The position numbers and the translations under genes were made by a program. The notes beneath the pieces are model-generated. The model was not told the origin of the DNA and searched no databases. It was given only the letters and a program-made list of their open reading frames with translations. From NCBI GenBank assembly GCA_016714495.1, contig JADKDU010000002.1:496001-560000 (forward strand): DNA of 64,000 nt, given 5' to 3'. The first letter of the stretch is position 1. The number at the start of each line of letters is the position of its first letter. The DNA is from Hyphomonadaceae bacterium (lineage in GTDB: Bacteria > Pseudomonadota > Alphaproteobacteria > Caulobacterales > Hyphomonadaceae). Shown in pieces: positions 44,260 to 52,265 of this stretch.

Positions 44260-44958
44260 ATGTCCGACATCGCGAAGCGCCACGCCGCAGAAGCCGCCCT
44301 GAAGCTGGTCGAGCCGGACATGATCGTGGGTCTTGGCACGGGATCGACTGCCGCGATCTTCGTGCGGCTGCTGGCCGAGCGCGTGAAAGCCGGGCTGAAG
44401 ATTATCGGGACTCCGACCTCGGAGGCGACAGACAAGCTGGCGCGTTCACTCGGTATTCGCATTGTGGGGCCTGATGACCTGGAGCGGATCGACCTGACGA
44501 TCGATGGCGCGGACGAATTCGATCCCGCGCTTAATCTCATCAAGGGGGGCGGCGCTGCTCTGTTGCGCGAGAAGATCATCGCGGAGGCGTCCGACCGGAT
44601 GGTCGTGATCGCGGACGCCGGCAAGGAAGTACAATCGTTGGGCAAGTTCCCGTTGCCGATCGAGATCAACGCCTTCGGATCGGAACTGACCCGCCGGCGC
44701 ATCCATCACCACATCGCGGCGCTAGGGCTTGGGGAAGCGCCAAGCAGTTGGCGCATGGCGACTGGCGAGAGCCTCCTCCACACGGATGGCGGGCATCTGA
44801 TCCTCGACCTGTCGTGTGAGGTGATTCCCGACCCCAGGGCGCTGGGCGAAGTGCTGGACGACATCCCCGGCGTGGTCGAGCACGGGCTTTTCATCGGCTA
44901 TGCAGAGCAGGTGATCGTTGGGGAAGCTGACGGCGCGCGAAAGGTTGGCAGGCGGTAA
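44260..44958 (+). CDS. rpiA: Ribose-5-phosphate isomerase A
   Basis: A 232-residue enzyme that interconverts ribose-5-phosphate and ribulose-5-phosphate in the pentose phosphate pathway. VGLGTGSTAAIFVRLL is the substrate loop, LTIDGADEFDPALNLIKGGGAALLREKI holds catalytic Asp and Glu residues, and IEINAFG and HTDGGHLILDL complete the signature. The ATG at 44260 begins the similarity; a longer frame exists upstream but lies outside the family. It stands 94 bases after DUF6489. Confidence 0.96.
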   Translation: MSDIAKRHAAEAALKLVEPDMIVGLGTGSTAAIFVRLLAERVKAGLKIIGTPTSEATDKLARSLGIRIVGPDDLERIDLTIDGADEFDPALNLIKGGGAALLREKIIAEASDRMVVIADAGKEVQSLGKFPLPIEINAFGSELTRRRIHHHIAALGLGEAPSSWRMATGESLLHTDGGHLILDLSCEVIPDPRALGEVLDDIPGVVEHGLFIGYAEQVIVGEADGARKVGRR

Positions 44959-45067
44959 CATCCCTGCGACCGGAAAGTCCTATGGAATACCGGCGACGGA
45001 TGCTAAACGCCTCGCCACAAGCGGGCCCCGCCCCGGAAGACAAAGAATTACGGACAGGGAACACGAG

Positions 45068-45628
45068 ATGAGCAGAACGGTGATTGCGGTTGTGGCTGCG
45101 GCCGTTGCCTTGACGGCCTGCCAGCCGTCGACGGGCGCGCCGGCGGCCGAAGTGCGGCTCGCGACCAAGCTGGTCGACGCAGGCGTTCCGATCCCGATCG
45201 AGGGCGATGCGCTGCAACAGATCGCTTACCAGCAGGTCCAGGGCATGATGCAGCAGGATGGCCTAGCGCCTGAACAGGCGCGTCAGGTGCTGATGGGCAT
45301 CGCGAAGAATCTCGAGGACAAGAAGCCCGAGATCAAGGAAGCGCTGGTCAAGTCGTTCACCGACGAATTCAACGTGAAGGAGCTGGAACTCCTCGTGAAG
45401 TTTGTCACGACGAAGGAAGGCCAGGCGATCCAGGAGAAGATCCAGGTTGTCGGTCAAAAGGGTTCCGAGCAGTTCCAGGCGATGGCGCAGGAAGCGGGCG
45501 TGAAAGCGCTGGCCGATCTGCGGTCGGTCTGGCCCATTCCTCCGGCGCCCGCGCCAGCAGCGCCTGCAGCGCCTGCTGCGCCGGCGACGCCGCCGGCCGG
45601 CGCTCCGGCGCCTGCGACGCCTAACTGA
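45068..45628 (+). CDS. DUF2059 domain lipoprotein
   Basis: A 186-residue exported protein with a lipobox LTAC (Cys18). The middle matches DUF2059: ALVKSFTDEFNVKELELLVKFVTTKEGQAIQEKIQVVGQKG, a helical domain common in periplasmic proteins. The last 35 residues are Pro/Ala-rich repeats (PAPAAPAAPAAPA), probably a flexible tether or wall-spanning tail. The role is unknown. It follows rpiA by about 110 bases but is probably a separate unit. Confidence 0.85.
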   Translation: MSRTVIAVVAAAVALTACQPSTGAPAAEVRLATKLVDAGVPIPIEGDALQQIAYQQVQGMMQQDGLAPEQARQVLMGIAKNLEDKKPEIKEALVKSFTDEFNVKELELLVKFVTTKEGQAIQEKIQVVGQKGSEQFQAMAQEAGVKALADLRSVWPIPPAPAPAAPAAPAAPATPPAGAPAPATPN

Positions 45629-45718
45629 TCACGGCTGCGTTCCGGGCATTGTCTGGCAGCGGTCGGGTGTTAGTTTCCCGATTGCTCCCGCAATGAAGAG
45701 AGCAATCAGGAGAGAAAC

Positions 45719-46084
45719 ATGCGGATCCTTGCTGGACTGATGACGGCGGGCGCCTTGTCGCTGATGGGCGCGGCCTGGGCGACCCCTCCGGGCGTTACCG
45801 AGAAAGATGGCGCGTTCGTCGCTCCGGATGGAAAGCCGCTCTACACCTTCGCGCGCGACGCCACGCCGGGCAAGTCAGCCTGCAACGGGCAGTGCGCCAC
45901 CAACTGGCCGCCGCTCGCGGCCGCCGCCGACGCCAAGGATGATGGCGACTGGACGGTGGTTGCCCGTGACGATGGCGCGAAGATGTGGGCGTACAAGGGC
46001 AAGCCGCTTTACACATTCGCCCGCGACACAGCGGGCCAACCGGCAAGCGGCGTCGGACCGGCCTGGCCGCTGGCGGTGAAATAG
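45719..46084 (+). CDS. Exported protein with two YxFxxD (secreted repeat) motifs
   Basis: A 121-residue protein with an N-terminal signal peptide (cleaved after AAWA) and two copies of GKPLYTFARD, 69 residues apart, which is the conserved Yx(F/W/Y)xxD secreted repeat (COG4315). Two Cys in KSACNGQCATNWPPL probably form a disulfide or bind a cofactor. Members are common periplasmic lipoproteins of unknown role, sometimes beside electron-transfer genes. A strong terminator follows, so it is the end of its transcript. Confidence 0.85.
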   Translation: MRILAGLMTAGALSLMGAAWATPPGVTEKDGAFVAPDGKPLYTFARDATPGKSACNGQCATNWPPLAAAADAKDDGDWTVVARDDGAKMWAYKGKPLYTFARDTAGQPASGVGPAWPLAVK

Positions 46085-46103
46085 GCTTACGATCTGACAG
46101 CGC

Positions 46104-46142
46104 AAAGGGCGGTTCCGCATGCCGGAGCCGCCCTTTTCTTTT
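46104..46142 (+). terminator. Intrinsic terminator after the YxFxxD gene
   Basis: AAAGGGCGGTTCCG pairs with CGGAGCCGCCCTTT (14 bp with one G-U pair) around a five-base loop, followed by T-rich sequence. It sits 20 bases after the stop codon. Confidence 0.85.
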
Positions 46143-46238
46143 GTGCCGCTGGTGTTGAGACTGAATTGACCAAGAACCGCACTTTTGCCCGGACCGCAGA
46201 CCCCCTAGATATGGTCGCCTGACAGCCAGGGGTTCCCG

Positions 46239-47618
46239 ATGGCCTATGACTACGACCTGTTCGTGATCGGCGCAGGGTCGGGCGGCGTGCGCGCTTCCCG
46301 GCTGGCGGCCATGTCTGGCGCCAAGGTGCTGGTCGCCGAGGAGGACCGGTCGGGCGGAACCTGCGTGATCCGCGGCTGTATCCCGAAGAAGTACATGGTC
46401 TACGCCAGCGAATTCGGCCGTTCGTTCGAGCACATGAAGGGCTATGGCTGGAAGGTCGAGGGCGCGAGCTACGACCACGCCGCCTTTATGGATAAAATGC
46501 ATCGCGAGATCGACCGGCTCTCCGGCATCTATGCGCGCAACCTCCGCAACGCCGGCGCGGAGCTCATTGATGACCGCGCCGAGTTCGTCGATCCGCATAC
46601 GTTGAAGCTCGTGAAATCGGGCAAGACCATCACGGCGGACAAGATCCTGATCGCTACAGGCGGACGTCCATCGATGCCGACGGATGTTGAAGGTATCGAG
46701 CTGGCTGTCTCGTCGAATGAGATGTTCCACCTGGATCAGCTGCCCAAGCACATCGTCATTGTCGGCGGCGGCTATATCGCTGTCGAATTCGCGGGCGTCA
46801 TGAGCGGGCTTGGGGTGAAAGTCTGCCTCGTCATCCGCAAGGAGACCGTGCTGCGCGGCTTCGATGAGGATGTGCGCACGCATGTGCATGACGAGCTGAA
46901 GCGCAAGGGCGTGAAGGTGATCGCCAATGCCTCGCCGATGCGGATCGAGAAGGGGGGTGAGAAGCTGACGGTTCATCTCTCGAATGGCGAGACCGCTTCG
47001 GGGGACAAGGTGCTGTTCGCCATCGGGCGCTTGCCGAACACTGTAGGACTCGGGCTGGAGAAGGCGGGGGTCAAACTCGGCGGGCATGGCGATATCGTTG
47101 TGGACGAAAATTCGCGGACGAACGTGCCGCATATCTTCGCCATCGGCGATGTCACCAACCGGCTGAACCTGACGCCGGTAGCGATCCGCGAAGGGCAGGC
47201 CTTCGCCCAGACCCAGTACATGAACCGGCCGACCACCTTCGATCACGCCGACGTCCCCCACGCCGTTTTCGCCCAACCGCCGGTGGGCGTGGTGGGGCTG
47301 ACCGAGGCGGAGGCTCGGAAAAAGTACGGCGTCGTCGATGTTTACAAGACCAAGTTCCGCCCCATGAAAGACATGCTCACGCAAGATGAGGAACGTGTGC
47401 TAATGAAAATCGTGGTGCGGGCTGAAGACGAGAAAGTCGTCGGGGTCCACATCGTCGGCCCGGATGCTCCTGAGATCATTCAGGCTGTCGCGATTGCGGT
47501 GAAGATGGGCGCCACGAAGGCCGACTTCGACCGTACATGCGCGCTTCACCCCTCGATCGCCGAGGAGCTTGTGACGATGCGTGAGAAATTCGTCCCGCCG
47601 GAATTGAAGCCGGTGTGA
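46239..47618 (+). CDS. gor: Glutathione-disulfide reductase
   Basis: A 459-residue FAD/NADPH enzyme that regenerates glutathione. FAD binding by FVIGAGSGGVRASRLAA, the redox pair Cys-x4-Cys in GGTCVIRGCIPKK, NADPH binding by IVIVGGGYIAVEFAG with the Arg residues of VIRKETVLRGFD, and the terminal active-site HPSIAEE are all present. The RGCIPKK variant is the typical plant- and alphaproteobacterial-type pattern. A short membrane protein gene follows with overlapping or near-overlapping start. It complements the oxidative-stress genes elsewhere in the window. Confidence 0.96.
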   Translation: MAYDYDLFVIGAGSGGVRASRLAAMSGAKVLVAEEDRSGGTCVIRGCIPKKYMVYASEFGRSFEHMKGYGWKVEGASYDHAAFMDKMHREIDRLSGIYARNLRNAGAELIDDRAEFVDPHTLKLVKSGKTITADKILIATGGRPSMPTDVEGIELAVSSNEMFHLDQLPKHIVIVGGGYIAVEFAGVMSGLGVKVCLVIRKETVLRGFDEDVRTHVHDELKRKGVKVIANASPMRIEKGGEKLTVHLSNGETASGDKVLFAIGRLPNTVGLGLEKAGVKLGGHGDIVVDENSRTNVPHIFAIGDVTNRLNLTPVAIREGQAFAQTQYMNRPTTFDHADVPHAVFAQPPVGVVGLTEAEARKKYGVVDVYKTKFRPMKDMLTQDEERVLMKIVVRAEDEKVVGVHIVGPDAPEIIQAVAIAVKMGATKADFDRTCALHPSIAEELVTMREKFVPPELKPV

Positions 47619-47635
47619 TGAAAGGAGACAGGGCT

Positions 47636-47923
47636 GTGAAATTCCAGTGGAACACGAAATACTTCGGCTGGAAGTATTTGAACTACGTCATCATTGTGCT
47701 CGGTCTGATCGTCGGTCTCAGCGTCTGGTTCATGCCGAACAAATGGGCGGATCCCGAGATCAAGGCTGGCGTCGCCGAGCAAGAGGCGTTGCGAAAGCTG
47801 CGCCGCGAGCGGCTGGCGCGTGAAGCTGAAGAGAAGCGGATACAGGACGAGCTGGGCCTTATCTATATCGATCCAGGCACGAATCCCTTTCCGACCGAAC
47901 CGCCCGGGCCGGAGAAGAAATAG
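47636..47923 (+). CDS. Single-pass membrane protein with charged helical tail
   Basis: A 95-residue protein with one membrane helix (LNYVIIVLGLIVGLSVWFM) near residues 17-35, then a long charged helix (EQEALRKLRRERLAREAEEKRIQDELG) and a Pro-rich end. I chose the GTG at 47636 with GGAGA nine bases upstream; GTG at 47615 and ATG at 47618 overlap the gor stop. It probably shares the gor transcript. I do not recognise the family. Confidence 0.6.
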   Translation: MKFQWNTKYFGWKYLNYVIIVLGLIVGLSVWFMPNKWADPEIKAGVAEQEALRKLRRERLAREAEEKRIQDELGLIYIDPGTNPFPTEPPGPEKK

Positions 47924-48042
47924 GCAATCACGCCTTTCGTGGTTGTAATTCACGCTCGCGCCCGCCAACGCCTTGACCTGCGGGCCGAACCGGCCGACGC
48001 CTTTTGGGACGGGTTTTCCTGATCGACCAGTGGAGTTAGCCG

Positions 48043-48897
48043 GTGGCGCCGCGCACCGTTTCCGTCGTGAACATGAAGGGCGGCGTGGGCAAGTCGACCA
48101 CCGTTGCGAGCCTCGCCGAGACGCTGGCGTCGGAAGGTTTGCGAGTACTGGTGATCGACCTCGATCCGCAATCGAACGTCTCGATGATGCTGGCGGGTCA
48201 GGATCGCTGGGTCGAGCTGCGCCAGGCGAACAGGACGATCGACGAGTATTTCAATCAATACGTCTATGGCGGCGAGCCGCGTTTCTTCCGCGAGTTCGTG
48301 GCGAACCGAGTTAGCGATATCGCGGGCGAGCCTTCGCTCGATCTTCTGATCTCGACGCCCGAGTTCCGCTATATCGAGCGGCATGCGCTCGAGAAATGGG
48401 TGAGCCAGGGGTTTGACATCCGTCAGCTCAACACGCGATTCTCGCGTCTGACCCATTCGGCGATCGAGAACGTCGCCGACAGCTATGATCTCGTGCTGTT
48501 CGATTGTCCTCCGGGCATCTCGATGTTTGCGGAGGCGGCGATCGAGCTTTCGGAGTTCATCGTAATCCCGACAATTCCAGATTATGTTTCGCGCCTTGGC
48601 ATCTTCGCGTTCCGCAAGCGGGCGTTGAGGTCGATGGAGCAGCGGCGGTTCACGGATGATCGGATCTATACGCTGATCACCAAGTACGAAGCGGGCAACT
48701 CGCTGCATCAGAGCGAGGCTGCGCTTTTGAAGGACCAGTTCAACGTGTTCGAGACGCGCATTCCGCAGGCCGAGCAGATCGCGCGGGCGGCGGAGTGGTC
48801 GGATCACAAGCGCACGTTGGAACAGAAGTATGGCGATGCGTCTGCGGTGATCCGCAACTTCGCCGGGGAATTCAGGGAGCGGGTGGGGCTGATATGA
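48043..48897 (+). CDS. ParA/MinD-type ATPase, orphan
   Basis: A 284-residue deviant-Walker P-loop ATPase. KGGVGKST at residues 12-19 has the signature lysine, VLVIDLDPQSNVSMML the A' motif, and LVLFDCPPGISMF Walker B. An unusual segment of about 70 residues (near 60-130: ANRTIDEYFNQYVYGGEPRFFREFV... through LEKWVSQGFDIRQLNTRF) sits between A' and B. No parB follows; instead a small protein is coupled to it by a GGAG inside the 13-base gap. Such orphan ParA proteins position chemoreceptor clusters, carboxysomes or other cargo rather than chromosomes. The start is GTG with GGAG upstream. Confidence 0.88.
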   Translation: MAPRTVSVVNMKGGVGKSTTVASLAETLASEGLRVLVIDLDPQSNVSMMLAGQDRWVELRQANRTIDEYFNQYVYGGEPRFFREFVANRVSDIAGEPSLDLLISTPEFRYIERHALEKWVSQGFDIRQLNTRFSRLTHSAIENVADSYDLVLFDCPPGISMFAEAAIELSEFIVIPTIPDYVSRLGIFAFRKRALRSMEQRRFTDDRIYTLITKYEAGNSLHQSEAALLKDQFNVFETRIPQAEQIARAAEWSDHKRTLEQKYGDASAVIRNFAGEFRERVGLI

Positions 48898-48910
48898 TCG
48901 GAGCTATCAA

Positions 48911-49279
48911 GTGATAGACCGGGCATTGTCGAGCCTGTTCAAGGTCGTCACCGATGAAGCGGTGAACAATCCCGCGTTTGGAAAGCGGCTGGAAGAGTCG
49001 TTCGCGAAGTTCGGCCAGGAGTTGGCGGAGCGCAGGCTGGCGGAACGCAATGTCGGTGAGTTTCATCCGTTTATCGAATTCAGGAAGGGATCGCCCGAGG
49101 ACTTCGAGGCGCGGTTGATGAAGTTCGACGTGAAAGAGCTGCGCGTGATCGTCCAGAAGCATCACCTCGATCCGGCCAATTCGCTGAAGGGTAAGGGCGC
49201 CAAGAAGGCTCTGGTCGTCCACATTCTGGAGGCGGCCAGGAAACGCTCTGAGCGGGACGCGAAGCTTTTCGAGTATTAG
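48911..49279 (+). CDS. Partner protein of the ParA-type ATPase, SAP-like C-terminus
   Basis: A 122-residue charged protein starting GTG 13 bases after the ATPase. The N-terminal half is helical (RALSSLFKVVTDEAVNNPAF, KRLEESFAKFGQELAERR); the last 45 residues read FDVKELRVIVQKHHLDPANS then LKGKGAKKALVVHILEAARK. The L-x-x-I-V-x5-LDP ... K-x3-LV-x2-IL spacing resembles a SAP or HeH helix-extension-helix fold, which binds DNA or proteins. It could be the adaptor or cargo linker for the ATPase, or its DNA-binding factor. The family is not one I know, and the SAP reading is a visual guess. Confidence 0.65.
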   Translation: MIDRALSSLFKVVTDEAVNNPAFGKRLEESFAKFGQELAERRLAERNVGEFHPFIEFRKGSPEDFEARLMKFDVKELRVIVQKHHLDPANSLKGKGAKKALVVHILEAARKRSERDAKLFEY

Positions 49280-49329
49280 GCGCACGGGCGCTGTCTCGCT
49301 GGCGGGCGAGTTGGGCGGGCTTGGGTTTG

Positions 49330-49482
49330 GCCTGATCAGATCAGGCTGTCGCGGATTCTATCCGCGAGTGCCACGCGAAGGCGGGATCGATAATGCCGCA
49401 CGGGAATTCTGAGCGCTCGCGGCGTGTCTGTTCAAGGGGGCTCGATCCCCGCCTTCGCGGGGAACGCGGACTGAAGGTCCGC
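49330..49482. repeat. Cluster of four hairpin repeats
   Basis: Four perfect inverted repeats lie in 150 bases: GCCTGATC-A-GATCAGGC (49330), TCGCGGAT-TCT-ATCCGCGA (49349), CCCCGC-CTTC-GCGGGG (49447) and GCGGAC-TGAAG-GTCCGC (49466). The CCCCGCCTTCGCGGGG element with flanking GAT(C)/AAC is typical of short interspersed palindromes in alphaproteobacterial intergenic DNA. The first hairpins might also end the ParA transcript. No coding signal is seen. Confidence 0.6.
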
Positions 49483-49610
49483 TTCCATGGTGCTCTCGGC
49501 TCATGAGTGATGAGCACGCCCTCGCGGTTCAATGGGCGCATGCTTCACGTGCTGCTCACCATGATGGCGATCGGGCAGACGTGGTCGTTTGCGGCGACGG
49601 GCTGCGTTTC

Positions 49611-49811
49611 CTAAAAGGTGTCGATCTTCTCTCCGGGCAGTGACGTTCGCATTGCTCGTGCGCCAATCACGGGCGGAGGGCGGCGGCGCATCTGGAAAGT
49701 CGAGACGTCGTTGGACGCGAGCATCGCAAACAGGCGCAGCACAGCTGTCAGCCAAAGCTGAGGAAGCCGCGGGGTTGCCAGCCCAGTGTGCGTGTGTTTG
49801 CGCCGTGTCAT
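49611..49811 (-). CDS. Possible small basic protein (weak)
   Basis: A minus-strand frame of 66 residues reads MTRRKHTHTGLATPRLPQLW then LTAVLRLFAMLASNDVSTFQ and a basic end. It has codon use like its neighbours and a perfect TATAAT eight bases before the ATG, which would suit a leaderless or near-leaderless transcript. There is no ribosome site and no -35 I trust. The rest of the 49.3-50.05 kb gap shows no gene. It is a candidate only. Confidence 0.3.
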   Translation of the reverse strand: MTRRKHTHTGLATPRLPQLWLTAVLRLFAMLASNDVSTFQMRRRPPPVIGARAMRTSLPGEKIDTF

Positions 49812-50053
49812 GGGTCCGATTATACCCGCGCCCAATGGCTAGTAGATTCTGCAGAGAGAAATCCTCCAAATTCCAAAAAGCGAGGCTTTGATTTTTTGCG
49901 CAAAGATTTGTGGCCGTCCCGCGAATCCGGCACAGCTCCATCCTCAGTCTGCCGCTCGCGATGACGCATGTCGGCTTCCCTAATTTCGGCGGCAGGCCCG
50001 GCTTGCGCGCGGGTGCGTCCCGGCCGTACGTAGGTCCAGCAGGGAGAAGCTGG

Positions 50054-50908
50054 ATGAAAGCGGAAGCGGCTATTTATGCGGGCCTCGCCATCGGGCTTAC
50101 GACGCTTGTGGCCTGTTCGACCGGGCCTGCGGTGGTGGAAGCGCCGATGGCGGGAGTGGGGATGCAACAGTCGCAGCCCGGGCAGATGGTGCGGAAGGGC
50201 GGGTTCCTGACGGCTGCGACACTGCCGGATGCGGTGGCGACGATTCCGCCGGCGCCGCAAGAAGGTGAAGCGCGCAACGATCTTGACTGGAAGGTGTTCC
50301 GCGATCTGCGCGCGCTCGAAGGCAGCGACAGGTGGAAGCTGGCGCAGAGCGACAATTCGTATCTGCCCAAGGATCTGGTGAAGGATTTTTCCTGCGCGGT
50401 CGGCGCGGAGCTTTCAGCGGAGGATGCGCCCACGCTGATCGCGATCCTTGATCGAACGACGATTGATGCCGGCGCCGCGGCGGAGAAGGCGAAGCAACTT
50501 TACCAGCGGACGCGCCCTTACCTGCACAATCCAGGCAGTATCTGCATCGAAAAGTCGGAAGCGCTGGGCAAGAGCTTCGACTACCCGTCCGGGCACGCGT
50601 CTCTTGGATGGACGGCCGGCCTGGTGATGGCGCAACTGGCGCCGGATCGGGCGAGCGAAGTGCTGGCGCGGGGACGGGCTTACGGCGAAAGCCGGCTCGT
50701 TTGCGGCGTGCACAATATGAGCGCGGTGGAGGCCGGGCGGACGAACGCGGCGGGGGTGTTCGCGGCCCTGCAATCGTCCAGCGAGTTCCACGCGATGATG
50801 ACGAAGGCGCGTGCGGAAGTTGATGCGGCGCGGAGGTCGGGTGCGAGGCCGGATGTGACGTGGTGCGCCAAGGAAGCGGAACTGGTGAAGCCGCTGCAGG
50901 TCCATTAG
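50054..50908 (+). CDS. Class A non-specific acid phosphatase (PAP2 superfamily) lipoprotein
   Basis: A 284-residue exported phosphatase. The signal ends in the lipobox LVAC. The three PAP2 motifs are present: KQLYQRTRP (K-x6-RP), YPSGHASLGW with PSGH, and ESRLVCGVHNMSAVEAGR with catalytic His; the last motif has Val-Glu-Ala in place of the usual DVDAGR pattern, but the histidine is kept. PhoN-type enzymes release phosphate from many monoesters in the periplasm. I chose the ATG at 50054 with AGGGAG upstream; a longer GTG-started frame adds a non-signal extension. Confidence 0.9.
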   Translation: MKAEAAIYAGLAIGLTTLVACSTGPAVVEAPMAGVGMQQSQPGQMVRKGGFLTAATLPDAVATIPPAPQEGEARNDLDWKVFRDLRALEGSDRWKLAQSDNSYLPKDLVKDFSCAVGAELSAEDAPTLIAILDRTTIDAGAAAEKAKQLYQRTRPYLHNPGSICIEKSEALGKSFDYPSGHASLGWTAGLVMAQLAPDRASEVLARGRAYGESRLVCGVHNMSAVEAGRTNAAGVFAALQSSSEFHAMMTKARAEVDAARRSGARPDVTWCAKEAELVKPLQVH

Positions 50909-51205
50909 CGCGACGGGACCCGGTTAGCGCTGTACGCCTCTGGGGAGGCGAGTCCGGGGAAATTCGTGCTCCCTCGGACGTAAAACTGCCGCTCTATTGC
51001 ACGGATTGACCTTGGGGGCCGAGCCGCGTAGAACGCCCGGCCATGCAACGTTCGTTTTTCAAGCGCTACTGGACGACCATTACCCCCGCGGGGCTGATGG
51101 CGCGCTTGGCTATGACGAACTAGCCAGAAGCCCGCCGAACAGCCCCGCCGGAAACCGGATGGGGCAGAGATGGCCCTGTCTCCCGGCTATAGAGGAGACT
51201 ATCCC

Positions 51206-52255
51206 GTGACTGAGGCAACAACGACCGCCCTGCGCACCGCCAAATCCGGTGTTGGCACGAAGACGGTCGCCGTGATTGGCGCGACGGGCGCCGTGGGCGC
51301 CGAGATGCTGCGCTGCCTGGAAGACTCCAGCTTTCCGACGGGGACGCTGAAGGCGTTCGCATCCGAACGCTCAGCCGGCAAGCGTTTCAAATTCCTCGGC
51401 AAGGAAGTCGAGATGCAGGTGCTGACGGACGATGCGTTCGAAGGCGTCGATGTGGCGCTGTTTGCGTCCGAGACCGACATCTCGAAGAAGTATGTGCCGA
51501 TCGCGGCCGCCGCCGGCGCCGTGGCGATCGATAATTCGTCGGCCTTCCGCATGGATCCGAACGTGCCGCTGGTGGTGCCGGAAGTGAATGGCGACCTGAT
51601 CCGCCCAAGCCAAAGGATTTACGCCAACCCGAACTGCGTGGCGGCGATCATGGTGATGGCGCTGTGGCCGCTGCACCAGGCGGGCAAGCTGAAGCGCGTT
51701 ATTGCGTCGACGTATCAGTCGGCGGCGGGCGCGGGCCGTGCGTCGATGGACGAGCTGGAGGAGGCGACGCGCGCCTATCTGAAAGGCGAGACTTATCAGC
51801 ACAAGGTTCTGCCGCATCCCTATGCGTTCAACCTGTTCAGCCACAATACGACGATCGGGCCGGATGGCTATAATGGCGAGGAGACGAAAGTCGTCGCTGA
51901 GCTGCGCAAGATCATGGGCCTGCCGGACTTGCGCGTTGGGGTGACGTGCGTGCGAGTGCCAGTGCTGCGCGCGCACTCGATGGCGATCACGGCGGAGTTT
52001 GCCGACAAGGTGTCCGTGGAGGCGGCGCGGGCGATCCTGTCGAAGGCGCCGGGCGTGAAGGTCGTCGACGATCGCGAGCGGAACCACTTTCCGATGCCGG
52101 TGGAGTCCAGTGGCCAGTATGACGTGCTGGTGGGGCGCTTGCGCGAGGATATCTCGGACCCGACGGGCCATTCACTGTCGCTGTTTATCTCCGGCGACCA
52201 GTTGCTGAAGGGCGCCGCTTTGAACGCGGTGCAGATCGCGGAACGTATTTCGTAA
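51206..52255 (+). CDS. asd: Aspartate-semialdehyde dehydrogenase
   Basis: A 349-residue enzyme that reduces aspartyl phosphate to the semialdehyde shared by lysine, threonine, methionine and diaminopimelate synthesis. NADP binding is by VAVIGATGAVGAEML, the catalytic cysteine lies in ANPNCVAAIMVMAL, and the late VLRAHSMAITAEF holds the catalytic histidine. The GTG at 51206 has AGAGGAG eight bases upstream. The 300-base gap before it holds no gene I can support. DAHP synthase follows after ten bases, possibly on the same transcript. Confidence 0.96.
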   Translation: MTEATTTALRTAKSGVGTKTVAVIGATGAVGAEMLRCLEDSSFPTGTLKAFASERSAGKRFKFLGKEVEMQVLTDDAFEGVDVALFASETDISKKYVPIAAAAGAVAIDNSSAFRMDPNVPLVVPEVNGDLIRPSQRIYANPNCVAAIMVMALWPLHQAGKLKRVIASTYQSAAGAGRASMDELEEATRAYLKGETYQHKVLPHPYAFNLFSHNTTIGPDGYNGEETKVVAELRKIMGLPDLRVGVTCVRVPVLRAHSMAITAEFADKVSVEAARAILSKAPGVKVVDDRERNHFPMPVESSGQYDVLVGRLREDISDPTGHSLSLFISGDQLLKGAALNAVQIAERIS

Positions 52256-52265
52256 GAGTCATGTG

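Noticed and set aside
49510..49614. A 34-codon frame beginning MSTPSRFNGRMLH and ending ATGCVS
   Set aside because: It has no ribosome site and nothing to distinguish it from chance; it lies in the gene-poor hairpin region.
51043..51123. A 26-codon frame (MQRSFFKRYWTTITPAGLMA...) upstream of asd
   Set aside because: The start lacks a ribosome site and there is no sign of an attenuator or peptide-leader arrangement; it is too short to support.
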